Part shown: piece by piece, positions 6,271 to 13,287 of the stretch
Position numbering within the stretch: the first letter of the stretch is position 1
Layout of the letters: each line of letters opens with the position of its first letter
Source of the DNA: a virus
Direction: 5' to 3' (one strand)
IMG/VR virus record: IMGVR_UViG_3300042691_048764
Span: 1 to 58,370 of that record
Length of the DNA: 58,370 nucleotides
Made by a program: the position numbers and the translations under genes
The notes under the pieces: generated by a model
Told to the model about the DNA's origin: nothing
What the model saw: the letters and a program-made list of their open reading frames with translations, nothing else
Databases searched by the model: none

Positions 6271-6379
6271 CACCCGATACGTGAGTGAAAGCAAGCAGCG
6301 TATCTCTAGTTAGGGTCTTTCAGCCAGTGAACTAGGGTCCGAACGTCATTGTTCGGTGAGAGTACCAGGAAACCTCTCA
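6271..6379 (+). ncRNA. structured RNA candidate between tRNA-Gly and tRNA-Arg
   Basis: Perfect stems follow one another: GATACG/CGTATC (6276-6281, 6299-6304), CTAGTT/AACTAG (6306-6311, 6330-6335), CCGAAC/GTTCGG (6339-6344, 6351-6356) and TGAGAG/CTCTCA (6357-6362, 6374-6379). An alternative closing stem CTCACC/GGTGAG (6269-6274, 6355-6360) also exists. There is no ORF, and the stretch is GC-richer than the coding regions. The family was not recognised. Confidence 0.45.
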
Positions 6380-6383
6380 TTTT

Positions 6384-6482
6384 GGTCTCATAGTTCAATG
6401 GATAGAACGACTGCCTTCTCGGTCTATATTGAAAAGTATTACCGAGAAGCAGTGGATCCAAGTTCGATTCTTGGTGAGACTA
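6384..6482 (+). tRNA. tRNA-Arg with 27-nt insert in the anticodon loop
   Basis: Acceptor GGTCTCA/TGAGACT, D-arm GTTC/GAAC, anticodon stem ACTGC/GCAGT (6410-6414, 6449-6453), T-arm CCAAG-TTCGATT-CTTGG, discriminator A6482. The anticodon loop is 34 nt instead of 7. Removing 6420-6446 leaves CTTCTAA, the standard Arg(TCT) loop for AGA codons. Removing 6419-6445 leaves CTTCGAA, Arg(TCG). The insert plus neighbours forms a 7-bp perfect hairpin TCTCGGT/ACCGAGA. At 27 nt it is far too short for a group I or II intron. Confidence 0.85.
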
Positions 6483-6501
6483 CAAAAAAATAAAATAAAC
6501 C

Positions 6502-6576
6502 GCTCTCGTAGCCCAATTGGCAGGAGGCAATAGACTTAGGATCTATCCAGTGTCGGTTCGAATCCGACCGAGAGTA
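6502..6576 (+). tRNA. tRNA with TAG anticodon (Leu, short variable loop)
   Basis: Acceptor GCTCTCG/CGAGAGT, anticodon stem ATAGA/TCTAT with loop CTTAGGA (anticodon TAG, reading CUA), T-arm GTCGG-TTCGAAT-CCGAC, discriminator A6576. TAG and G37 fit Leu, but the variable loop is only 5 nt (CCAGT), whereas cellular bacterial tRNA-Leu has a long variable arm. Confidence 0.85.
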
Positions 6577-6594
6577 CAAAAATAAAAAAATCTT

Positions 6595-6837
6595 ATGAAC
6601 CAAAACGAACCAATTCAAATGAACCTTCAGTTGGAGCAAACAACTCCAATAGTTTGTGAAGAGTGCGGGAATGACGCATTCACCAGGGTGATGTTTCTTA
6701 GAAGAGCTAGTAAATTTCTAACAGGAGCTCCACAGGACACAGTTACACCAATTCCAACTTTTGCGTGTTCAAAGTGCCACCATATTAATTCGGAGTTCCA
6801 GCTCAAACTTGACGAGGTTGAGAGCGAGGAAGGATAA
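6595..6837 (+). CDS. small zinc-ribbon protein
   Basis: 80 aa. Two CxxC knuckles, CEEC (residues 21-24) and CSKC (58-61), about 33 residues apart, form a probable zinc ribbon. The middle (about 30-48) is basic. The family was not recognised beyond the fold. It follows the last tRNA by 18 bp and lies 16 bp before the RNase H-like gene, so the two may be one operon. Confidence 0.7.
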   Translation: MNQNEPIQMNLQLEQTTPIVCEECGNDAFTRVMFLRRASKFLTGAPQDTVTPIPTFACSKCHHINSEFQLKLDEVESEEG

Positions 6838-6853
6838 ATATAAACAAAGGTAC

Positions 6854-7312
6854 ATGGAAAAAACTTTTAAGACTTTAATCCGCTCAGAAGAGGTAGATCT
6901 TATACCCTATATTAAAGAGTATCTGGTAACCTATCCTGAAACTCAAATTCTTATTGGATGTGACTCTCAGAACCGCAGACATTATACAATATATGCGGTT
7001 GTGGTTGGTTTATATAGACCAGGTAAAGGAGCACACGTCCTTTATTCACGTTTTCACACAAATAGGGAGAAAGAGAATGTTGCTCGTTTAATCAACGAAG
7101 TCTGGCACTCCGTTGAAACTGCAGAGAGAATCAAAAGTGAGATTAACGTTAGAACAGAGTGGATTGATATTGATGTGAATCCAGATCCCAGATATGCCTC
7201 AAATCAGGCCTTGGCTTCTGCTGTTGGGATTGTAACTGGTATGGGATACAAGGTTAGACATAAGGGAGATTCTCCAGTTATGACCTATGCAGCTGATATG
7301 CTGGTGAAGTGA
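6854..7312 (+). CDS. YkuK-type RNase H-like protein
   Basis: 152 aa. The ATG at 6854 is chosen because the frame extended upstream overlaps the zinc-ribbon gene without support. ILIGCDSQ, TIYAVVVGLYRPGKGAHVLY, RFHTNREKENVARLINEVWHS and IDVNPDPRYASNQAL match the YkuK/DUF458 family, predicted to adopt an RNase H-like fold with acidic metal-binding residues (D in GCDSQ, E in NEVW, D in the IDVN region). The cellular function is not established. In a replication or RNA-processing setting it could act on RNA or hybrids. It sits directly after the tRNA island, which is suggestive but not proof of an RNA role. Confidence 0.75.
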   Translation: MEKTFKTLIRSEEVDLIPYIKEYLVTYPETQILIGCDSQNRRHYTIYAVVVGLYRPGKGAHVLYSRFHTNREKENVARLINEVWHSVETAERIKSEINVRTEWIDIDVNPDPRYASNQALASAVGIVTGMGYKVRHKGDSPVMTYAADMLVK

Positions 7313-7319
7313 TATATAG
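7311..7319 (+). promoter_or_regulatory. late-type promoter motif
   Basis: GATATATAG overlaps the stop codon of the YkuK-like gene and lies 26 bp upstream of the small membrane protein gene at 7346. Confidence 0.5.
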
Positions 7320-7345
7320 ACTACCATAAAAATAAAAATAAAATT

Positions 7346-7537
7346 ATGAAAAACATTACTCAAAGACAGTGGTTTATGATCACTTCAGCTTTTGCCTTCG
7401 CATCTGTGATTTCTTTTTTTAACATCAACAGCACTTGGGCAGACGAAAACGATTTTAACGGTTTATTAGGATTTGCCGGAACTGGAATTATATTTGGACT
7501 TCTTGCAGCTTACTCACTCTATAGAACCAAAAACTAA
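7346..7537 (+). CDS. small membrane protein
   Basis: 63 aa with two hydrophobic segments (about residues 9-24 and 40-57) separated by an acidic loop (STWADENDFN). It follows a late-type motif and is followed within 10 bp by another membrane-anchored small protein and a terminator, so the pair forms one late unit. A two-helix late protein could be a holin-type or envelope factor. No family was recognised. Confidence 0.65.
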   Translation: MKNITQRQWFMITSAFAFASVISFFNINSTWADENDFNGLLGFAGTGIIFGLLAAYSLYRTKN

Positions 7538-7546
7538 CAAATAGGT

Positions 7547-7795
7547 GTGGTCAAAAATATAGCCATTTTGGTTTTACTTTTTGTTGTTTTTTTATATTCT
7601 ATCAGATGCTCAGTTTTGATCGATGCTAATGAAGAGCTCAAGTTCAAATGTCGAAAAAATGCCAAAGTCATCGACAGCTTGAATTCTGAGATCTGGATTA
7701 AAGATGTTCAGATAGGTAGATGTGAGAATGTTTTAGACATTATAGAGGAAAAAAATCAAAGTCTCGTTGGAGAGGCTTTGTTACAAACAGAGTAA
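7547..7795 (+). CDS. small protein with N-terminal membrane anchor and coiled coil
   Basis: 82 aa from a GTG start. Residues 5-20 are a strong membrane anchor, and the rest is a charged helical segment (about 27-75) with three Cys. This is the size and layout of inner-membrane spanins such as Rz, which bridge to the outer membrane at lysis. That identity is only a possibility. Paired with the two-helix protein upstream, it may be part of a lysis set. No outer-membrane partner lipoprotein is adjacent, although one small lipoprotein lies at 3817-4011. Confidence 0.6.
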   Translation: MVKNIAILVLLFVVFLYSIRCSVLIDANEELKFKCRKNAKVIDSLNSEIWIKDVQIGRCENVLDIIEEKNQSLVGEALLQTE

Positions 7796-7821
7796 TTTTA
7801 CAAAAAAAAGAGAAACTATTG

Positions 7822-7847
7822 AAAGACGGATTTATCCGTCTTTTTTT
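7822..7847 (+). terminator. intrinsic terminator
   Basis: Stem AAAGACGGA / TCCGTCTTT with a TTTA loop and a T run. It ends the small membrane protein unit. Confidence 0.88.
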
Positions 7848-7860
7848 GTGGCCAAAGCTA

Positions 7861-7872
7861 GGGATATATACA
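7861..7872 (+). promoter_or_regulatory. late-type promoter motif
   Basis: GGGATATATACA lies 23-34 bp before the fibre-type gene at 7895. Confidence 0.5.
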
Positions 7873-7894
7873 AGGCAAAATAACATTTATAAGA

Positions 7895-8491
7895 ATGGCA
7901 TATAGACTACTTTTCAGAAGAGACACAGCAGCCAATTGGACCTCTAATAATCCTGTGCTGTCCGCAGGAGAACCTGGATTCGAAACGGATTCTGGAAAAT
8001 TAAAAATCGGAGATGGCACAACCACGTGGTCTAATTTAGATTACTATGGCGTGCAATTCACAACTCCGCAGGTTGAGCCTGCAATAGCAGGGTACACTGG
8101 AAGCACAAACAGCTCTAACTATCAAACACTTGCTATAGAGTTAGATCCCACTAATGATGTGATTTATATAGATACCACCGGATGGGACGGGAGCTCAAGC
8201 TATTTAAATTACTACTTGCCAGAATCTTCCATCGAAGGACATAAGATTGAGTTTGTTCTTAAAACTGGAGGAACGGGTCTTCCCTCTAATGCTAATAAAA
8301 TAAATGTTTGGTTAGACACTCTCAGGGATCCATCTAGATACGGGTCAACTGGTGCAACTGGCTCCACTGGAGCTAGCTCTGCCTGGTACCCATTCTCAAG
8401 ATTTGATAGCACCACCACATGGAGACCGGATAATCCTAAGGGAATCTGGCTGGATGGCTATTGGACCATAGACAATGGCCAATGGGGATAA
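7895..8491 (+). CDS. tail fibre-type protein with Mtd-like N-terminal domain
   Basis: 198 aa. Residues 1-52 ([40 protein letters not shown]) match the N-terminal domain first defined in the Bordetella phage major tropism determinant, a trimerisation and attachment module common at the start of tail fibres. A beta-rich part follows, then a short Gly-Ser-Thr linker (TGATGSTGASS, about 150-160) and a short C-terminal module rich in Trp. It probably sits at the tail tip or on the capsid surface. The next gene is a longer paralogue with the same N-terminus. Confidence 0.75.
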   Translation: MAYRLLFRRDTAANWTSNNPVLSAGEPGFETDSGKLKIGDGTTTWSNLDYYGVQFTTPQVEPAIAGYTGSTNSSNYQTLAIELDPTNDVIYIDTTGWDGSSSYLNYYLPESSIEGHKIEFVLKTGGTGLPSNANKINVWLDTLRDPSRYGSTGATGSTGASSAWYPFSRFDSTTTWRPDNPKGIWLDGYWTIDNGQWG

Positions 8492-8509
8492 TTAAAATAC
8501 TAAAAGCGA

Positions 8510-9538
8510 ATGCCACAAAGAATACTGCTAAGAAGAGACACCTCAATAAACTGGGAATACAATAATCCAGTTTTAATGCTAGGTGAACCTGGAGTTGAAA
8601 CCGATACCGGAAAGCTCAAAATCGGAGACGGGCAGTCTCCCTGGACAGATTTGTCTTATTTGGAAGGACCTGTAGGGGCTACCGGAGCAACTGGATCTGA
8701 TGGGATTTCTGTAACTGGACCAACAGGGAGTGCAGGACCCGCTGGTGCTACTGGTCCAACTGGATCCGGCTCTATAGGAGCTACCGGGCCAACAGGAAGT
8801 TCTGGACCCACTGGTGCTACTGGTCCAACTGGATCCGGCTCTATAGGAGCTACCGGGCCAACAGGAAGTTCTGGACCCACTGGTGCTACTGGAGAAAGAG
8901 GATCAACCGGAGCATCTGGGGGTTCGACCCTACCCGTTATAAACACGGCCGTTAATTTATCAGGGTCGAATCGACCCTTGCAGGGAGCAGGAATTTATAG
9001 GGTAACAGCATTTGGGAATTCTTTTGAATTTAATAAAACAGGTATAGCAAATGGCAGTAGGGTTATATTAATAAATAGCAACGTGTCTTATGTAGACACC
9101 GTGCCAGTTATTGGTGACGGGGTTTCTGTTTTGTATCAAGGAACCCAAGTGCCAGTAACACAAATACCTTCAGGAATGGCCTTTGATTTTATCTATACTA
9201 CAAATGAGGATACTTGGTATTGCTTAAATCCCCTACCTCAAATTTGTCCAGCAAAGATAGACTTAGATGTCTACAATGCTAATTATCTTATAAACACCCC
9301 AGGTTTATTTGCTTTTGAAAATAATAGTAATTCTTTTGAAATAATTTTGCCAGATCCCACTAAATTTAGGGGATTGCAGATAGTTATCTGGAATCAATAT
9401 TCTAGTTCTATTTCTTATGGATCGTCTTATGTCCCATTAAATCCCGACATTTCTAATAAAGGCTCCATCTTGGGTAGAAGCATCGACACACTTGTCTCTA
9501 TGGATGGTAACTGGACAGTTGTAAATAGTTATTCGTAA
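8510..9538 (+). CDS. collagen-like fibre protein with Mtd-like N-terminal domain
   Basis: 342 aa. Residues 1-50 repeat the Mtd-type module ([27 protein letters not shown]). Residues about 55-140 are Gly-X-Y collagen-like repeats ([13 protein letters not shown]), expected to form a trimeric stalk. The C-terminal 200 residues form a beta-rich, Asn/Ser-rich globular part, presumably the binding tip. Collagen-like stalks are widespread in phage fibres. The stalk DNA contains two exact 69-bp repeats, so length variation by recombination is likely. It is co-oriented with the shorter paralogue 18 bp upstream. Confidence 0.78.
   Translation: MPQRILLRRDTSINWEYNNPVLMLGEPGVETDTGKLKIGDGQSPWTDLSYLEGPVGATGATGSDGISVTGPTGSAGPAGATGPTGSGSIGATGPTGSSGPTGATGPTGSGSIGATGPTGSSGPTGATGERGSTGASGGSTLPVINTAVNLSGSNRPLQGAGIYRVTAFGNSFEFNKTGIANGSRVILINSNVSYVDTVPVIGDGVSVLYQGTQVPVTQIPSGMAFDFIYTTNEDTWYCLNPLPQICPAKIDLDVYNANYLINTPGLFAFENNSNSFEIILPDPTKFRGLQIVIWNQYSSSISYGSSYVPLNPDISNKGSILGRSIDTLVSMDGNWTVVNSYS
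8744..8881 (+). repeat. two identical 69-bp tandem repeats in the collagen-like stalk
   Basis: Copies at 8744-8812 and 8813-8881 are identical base for base. A third copy starts at 8882 but diverges after about 13 bases. Each unit codes for 23 residues of Gly-X-Y type. Confidence 0.93.
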
Positions 9539-9593
9539 ATCTAATATGGGTGTTTAATTGGATTCATTAAATGTTCATTAATCCAGGATCTGC

Positions 9594-9615
9594 CCGAAAT
9601 TTTACCGTATATTTG
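9594..9615 (+). promoter_or_regulatory. early-type promoter (CCGAAA + TAnnTTTG)
   Basis: CCGAAA (9594-9599) is followed after 8 bp by TATATTTG (9608-9615), an exact TAnnTTTG match, 29 bp before the clpC start. The wider block TGCCCGAAAT is shared with the promoter at 4065. Confidence 0.55.
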
Positions 9616-9644
9616 TGTAAAATTATAAATTCAAAATTTAGCAC

Positions 9645-11699
9645 ATGGCAGCATTTGACGACGAAAAGGACGAAGATCTACCTAGTTATAAGGCCAATCC
9701 CGGAGCTAAGACTCCAGCACTGGATTCGTTTTCAAGGGATCTGACAGATATGGCGATTAAGGGAGAACTCGATCCCATTATAGGCAGAGAACCAGAGATT
9801 GAAAGGGTTTCTCAGATTCTTTCACGTAGAAAAAAGAACAATCCAGTTCTTATTGGTGAACCCGGTGTGGGTAAATCAGCTATTGCTGAAGGTCTTGCAC
9901 TGAGAATAGTTCAAAGGAAGGTTTCTCGAAATCTTCTTAATAAAAGGTTGCTAAGTCTGGATCTTGGATCCATGGTGGCTGGCACCAAATATAGGGGACA
10001 ATTCGAAGAAAGGGTTAAAGCCATTTTAGAGGAGCTCAGAGCCAATAAGAACATTATCATCTTTATCGATGAGCTTCACACTATAGTGGGAGCTGGGGGA
10101 GCATCGGGATCTATGGATGCCGCTAACCTATTTAAACCAGCCTTAGCTCGCGGCGAAATCCAATGCATAGGTGCAACAACCTTGAATGAATATCGTGAGA
10201 ATATAGAGAAAGATGGAGCTCTAGAGCGGAGATTTCAAAAGGTTATGGTGGATCCACCAGATTCAGAAACAACCCTTAGAATTCTAAATAATATCAGATC
10301 TAAGTACGAGGAGCATCACAATGTCAAGTATACAGATGATGCCATAGTGAACTGTGTGAAACTTACGGAGCGGTATATCACAGACCGTAATTTCCCGGAT
10401 AAGGCTTTGGATGCCTTAGACGAGGCTGGAAGCCGCACACAACTCACTGATGTTAAAGTTCCTGATGCCATCCAAACTCTCGAAAAGAACTTGGAAAAAA
10501 TTCAAGAAGAGAAGAAAGAATCGGTAAATAAACAAGACTACGAGGCCGCAGCTCGTCACAGAGACGCAGAGAGAAAAATTAAAATCTCTTTAGAGGTTGA
10601 GCTTGCAGAGTGGGAGAGAAAGTTGAAAGAGAAAAAGAAAGTTGTGGATGGCGAGAAAGTGGCAGAGGTTGTGTCCATGATGTCGGGAGTTCCTCTTAAA
10701 AAAGTGTCACAGTCCGAAAATGAAAAGCTGGCTAATATTGAAACAGATTTGAACGGCAGAGTGATCGGACAAGCTCACGCAATTGAGAAAATATCAAGAG
10801 CTATTCGAAGAAATCGAATGGGATTAAAAGACCCAAACAAACCCATAGGCTCTTTTATGTTCTTAGGACCCACTGGGGTTGGTAAAACCCAACTGGCCAA
10901 AGAGCTAGCCAAACTTATGTTTGGAGATCAAGATGCTATTATTCGTGTTGATATGAGCGAGTTTAGCGAGAAGTTTGACGTGACCAAATTAACAGGGGCA
11001 CCTCCAGGATATGTTGGACATGAGGATGGAGGTCAGCTAACTGAAAAGGTGAGAAGAAAACCCTATTCTATTGTTCTATTCGACGAGGTGGAAAAAGCTC
11101 ATCCTGAAATCTTCAATAGTCTGCTTCAGATTCTCGACGAGGGGCACATTACTGACGGGCTTGGTCGTAAGATCAACTTCAAAAACACACTCATTATTCT
11201 AACTTCAAACTTGGGACAGAGAAAGCTTCAGGAGTTCGGGGAGGGTGTCGGATTCGCCACCAAAGCTAGCGTGGATCGAAGAGAAGCAGAGAATGAAATT
11301 ATGCTTAAGAAGGAATTACAAAAGGGATTCTCTCCAGAATTTATTAACAGACTTGATGATATCATCTACTTTAAAAATCTGGTTAAAGAGGACGTTATGA
11401 AAATTCTGGACGTTGAATTAGGTAAAGTTATCCCGCGTTTAGAATCATTAGGTTATAAGATCAAAGTGTCACAGGATCTTAAAGAGAAAATCTCTGACGC
11501 CGGATTCGACCCTAAATATGGAGCTAGACCGATTAAAAGGATTATTCAAAAATATATAGAAGACACACTAGCTGATCTGATGATTGTGGGAAAGATAGAA
11601 GAGGGCAGCACTATTACACTCTCCTATGATAAAGAAAAGGACGAGAGCCTACAGACGCCAGTTAAATGCAAGATAACAAAGAAAAGAGGAAGCAAATGA
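9645..11699 (+). CDS. clpC: ClpC-like AAA+ unfoldase lacking the N-terminal domain
   Basis: 684 aa. Two AAA+ modules are present: Walker A GEPGVGKS (71-78) with FIDELH, and GPTGVGKT (408-415) with [13 protein letters not shown]-like coiled segment ([16 protein letters not shown], about 299-314) lies between them. The second module carries GYVGHEDGG and arginine-finger regions. A VGF tripeptide near residue 534 could be the ClpP-docking loop. The usual N-terminal adaptor domain is missing; the protein begins with about 25 acidic or unstructured residues. It would unfold proteins in the cytoplasm, alone or with host ClpP. It has its own early-type promoter, so it probably reshapes host proteostasis early. 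Coupled by ATGA to S21. Confidence 0.92.
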   Translation: MAAFDDEKDEDLPSYKANPGAKTPALDSFSRDLTDMAIKGELDPIIGREPEIERVSQILSRRKKNNPVLIGEPGVGKSAIAEGLALRIVQRKVSRNLLNKRLLSLDLGSMVAGTKYRGQFEERVKAILEELRANKNIIIFIDELHTIVGAGGASGSMDAANLFKPALARGEIQCIGATTLNEYRENIEKDGALERRFQKVMVDPPDSETTLRILNNIRSKYEEHHNVKYTDDAIVNCVKLTERYITDRNFPDKALDALDEAGSRTQLTDVKVPDAIQTLEKNLEKIQEEKKESVNKQDYEAAARHRDAERKIKISLEVELAEWERKLKEKKKVVDGEKVAEVVSMMSGVPLKKVSQSENEKLANIETDLNGRVIGQAHAIEKISRAIRRNRMGLKDPNKPIGSFMFLGPTGVGKTQLAKELAKLMFGDQDAIIRVDMSEFSEKFDVTKLTGAPPGYVGHEDGGQLTEKVRRKPYSIVLFDEVEKAHPEIFNSLLQILDEGHITDGLGRKINFKNTLIILTSNLGQRKLQEFGEGVGFATKASVDRREAENEIMLKKELQKGFSPEFINRLDDIIYFKNLVKEDVMKILDVELGKVIPRLESLGYKIKVSQDLKEKISDAGFDPKYGARPIKRIIQKYIEDTLADLMIVGKIEEGSTITLSYDKEKDESLQTPVKCKITKKRGSK

Positions 11700-11893
11700 T
11701 TATAGTAGAACTTAACGGTAAAACGGGTATAGACTCAGCTCTTAAAACACTTAAGAATAAATTCATAAAGTGTAGGATCACCAAAGAGCTTAATGAGAGA
11801 AAAACATTCACTAAAAAAAGTGATAAGAGAAGAGCAGAAATTAAAAAAGCCAAGCACTTAGAAAAAATGAGGTCTGGGCGAGACTCCGATTAA
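11696..11893 (+). CDS. rpsU: ribosomal protein bS21
   Basis: 65 aa. [20 protein letters not shown], then RITKELNERKTFTKKSDKRRAEIKKA, matches bacterial S21, especially the Bacteroidota form with an N-terminal MIIV strand and a basic C-terminal helix. S21 binds the small subunit near the anti-Shine-Dalgarno region, and phage copies are known from metagenomes. The ATG at 11696 overlaps the clpC stop codon (ATGA), so translation is coupled. A phage S21 could exchange into host ribosomes and favour phage mRNAs; this is inference. The end overlaps the stop of the convergent gene. Confidence 0.9.
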   Translation: MIIVELNGKTGIDSALKTLKNKFIKCRITKELNERKTFTKKSDKRRAEIKKAKHLEKMRSGRDSD

Positions 11894-13020
11894 CTTAAGT
11901 ATTTTTTAAATCTTTTAAGTCTACCAAATATTCCTCCGGTTTCGGTCGAATCGGGCGTACCTAAATTTGATTTATCTCCAGAAGATTCCTCACTAGCTAC
12001 AGTTGATTTAATCCATAGGATTTTAATACTATTCATCTTACTAAATGGCGTTGAGTTCATGGTTTTATCAATGTTGTGGAAGATTATAGGCTCTCCATCC
12101 ACAATTGCTCCAACATATCCTAAGTGGGTATTAAATGTAAATCCACCTCCGCTTTTAAGGGTGTTTCCTGGTACGAATTCAATCTTTTTTTTGAGATCTT
12201 CCGGTGACCATTTTGCGTTATCTGAGGCTCTCCTAAAATAAGGCTGCGTTACCAATTCACCAGAGCCCATATCGGTTATTCCGCATCCTGCTTCAAAAAA
12301 AGCTTTAGTGAAATTATGCGATCCGTTATAATATAGTCCAACTATATCGTTCACTTTAAGCATAGATTTTAAAGGTGCTTGATTTGGAATAATTTTTTTA
12401 ACCAAATTGTGAACCTGAGATTCTGCACTACCTTCAGCTGGATTTGCATTTATCTGCGTAAAAATTTTGGTAATATCGTTTAGAACAGAAGGATTGAAAT
12501 TTTTGAATGCATTAAATTTAAGCATTTTCTCTTCGATAATCCTTGCAAACCAGGCGTGTCCTTGACGAGGAACCCCGAGAGGCATTAGTTTACTTGCTAC
12601 CCATTGGGAGCAACCTTCTTCCTTCACCTTGAGAGGTTTAGTCTCTTTTGCCGGGTCTAAAACTATTTTATCATTCTTAAGTGAATCTGAAATGAAAACC
12701 TGTTTATATTTACTGGTAGGGATCTCCGTCTTTTTACCTGTAGGATCCGAAGTCCCCGATAAATTTGTGCCAATAGACAAACCAAGAGCTTTAGCAGTTT
12801 CTGGACCGACTATGCCGTCAACCGATTTGAGCCTATTTTTTCTTTGAAATGCTCTTACGGCTTCTTTAGTTCTCCCTCCAAAATTTCCATCAGGCTCCGA
12901 GTCTTTTAAAAATCCAAGGTCAATAAGTTTTTGCTGTATTTGCTCAACCTCACTTCCGACATTTCCTACCGAAATTAGGCCCTCATTAATAAACTGATCA
13001 AATGATGATATTCTTCTCAT
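11890..13020 (-). CDS. virion-type peptidoglycan-binding protein with cysteine-peptidase-like domain and capsid-targeting-like leader
   Basis: 376 aa from the ATG at 13020. An upstream in-frame ATG at 13116 would add 32 residues that run through the promoter motif, so it is rejected. Leader MRRISSFDQF-INE|G closely mirrors the T4 internal-protein leader (MKTYQEF-IxE|A). A PG_binding_1 domain (about residues 23-75, ending DGIVGPETAKALGL) follows. A C-terminal region contains GCSQWVASKL, RQGHAWFAR, VNDIVGLYY and THLGYVGAIVDGEPIIFHNI. The order Cys-Trp near the start and His near the end is that of CHAP and NlpC/P60 cysteine peptidases. It may cut or bind cell wall on entry. The enzymatic call is tentative. 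Confidence 0.72.
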   Translation of the reverse strand: MRRISSFDQFINEGLISVGNVGSEVEQIQQKLIDLGFLKDSEPDGNFGGRTKEAVRAFQRKNRLKSVDGIVGPETAKALGLSIGTNLSGTSDPTGKKTEIPTSKYKQVFISDSLKNDKIVLDPAKETKPLKVKEEGCSQWVASKLMPLGVPRQGHAWFARIIEEKMLKFNAFKNFNPSVLNDITKIFTQINANPAEGSAESQVHNLVKKIIPNQAPLKSMLKVNDIVGLYYNGSHNFTKAFFEAGCGITDMGSGELVTQPYFRRASDNAKWSPEDLKKKIEFVPGNTLKSGGGFTFNTHLGYVGAIVDGEPIIFHNIDKTMNSTPFSKMNSIKILWIKSTVASEESSGDKSNLGTPDSTETGGIFGRLKRFKKYLS

Positions 13021-13049
13021 GGTGAATTTTTCTAAAATTTTAAGATATT

Positions 13050-13061
13050 GATTATATATCC
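13050..13061 (-). promoter_or_regulatory. late-type promoter motif
   Basis: On the minus strand this reads GGATATATAATC, 30-41 bp before the start at 13020. It rules out the longer reading of that gene. Confidence 0.6.
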
Positions 13062-13076
13062 TAAAAAAGAAAGGAA

Positions 13077-13286
13077 ATGAGAAGTCAAGAAAAAAAGGAG
13101 GATCAAGGTAAAGCACTTATTAAGGAAAATATACTCCTAAAAAGTAAGATAGCTTATTCCCTGGGGTCTCTAGAAACAGTGAATTATTTGCTTAAAAATG
13201 ACGATCCTCTAATGCTGCATAAAAACCTGGAACATTTAAGAAACACGGTAAACAGGGTCTTAGAGGATCTTAGAAAGGATATCTAG
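13077..13286 (+). CDS. small helical hypothetical protein
   Basis: 69 aa, charged at both ends, predicted to be nearly all helix (ENILLKSKIAYSLGSLETVNYLL, then EHLRNTVNRVLEDLRK). The start is preceded by AAAGGAAA. It ends one base before the convergent GT7 gene. No family was recognised. Confidence 0.55.
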   Translation: MRSQEKKEDQGKALIKENILLKSKIAYSLGSLETVNYLLKNDDPLMLHKNLEHLRNTVNRVLEDLRKDI

Positions 13287-13287
13287 G

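Noticed and set aside
6415-6448. Group I or II intron in tRNA-Arg
   Set aside because: The insert is 27 nt and has no room for a catalytic core.
6439-6639. 66-aa minus-strand ORF
   Set aside because: It lies antisense to tRNA-Arg, the TAG-anticodon tRNA and the start of the zinc-ribbon gene, with no supporting signal.
8656-8946. 96-aa minus-strand Pro-Val-Ala repeat ORF
   Set aside because: It is the antisense shadow of the collagen-like stalk.
13021-13116. 32-residue N-terminal extension of the wall-binding peptidase-like protein
   Set aside because: It would be translated from DNA that contains the late-type motif, and the leader motif begins at the internal ATG at 13020.
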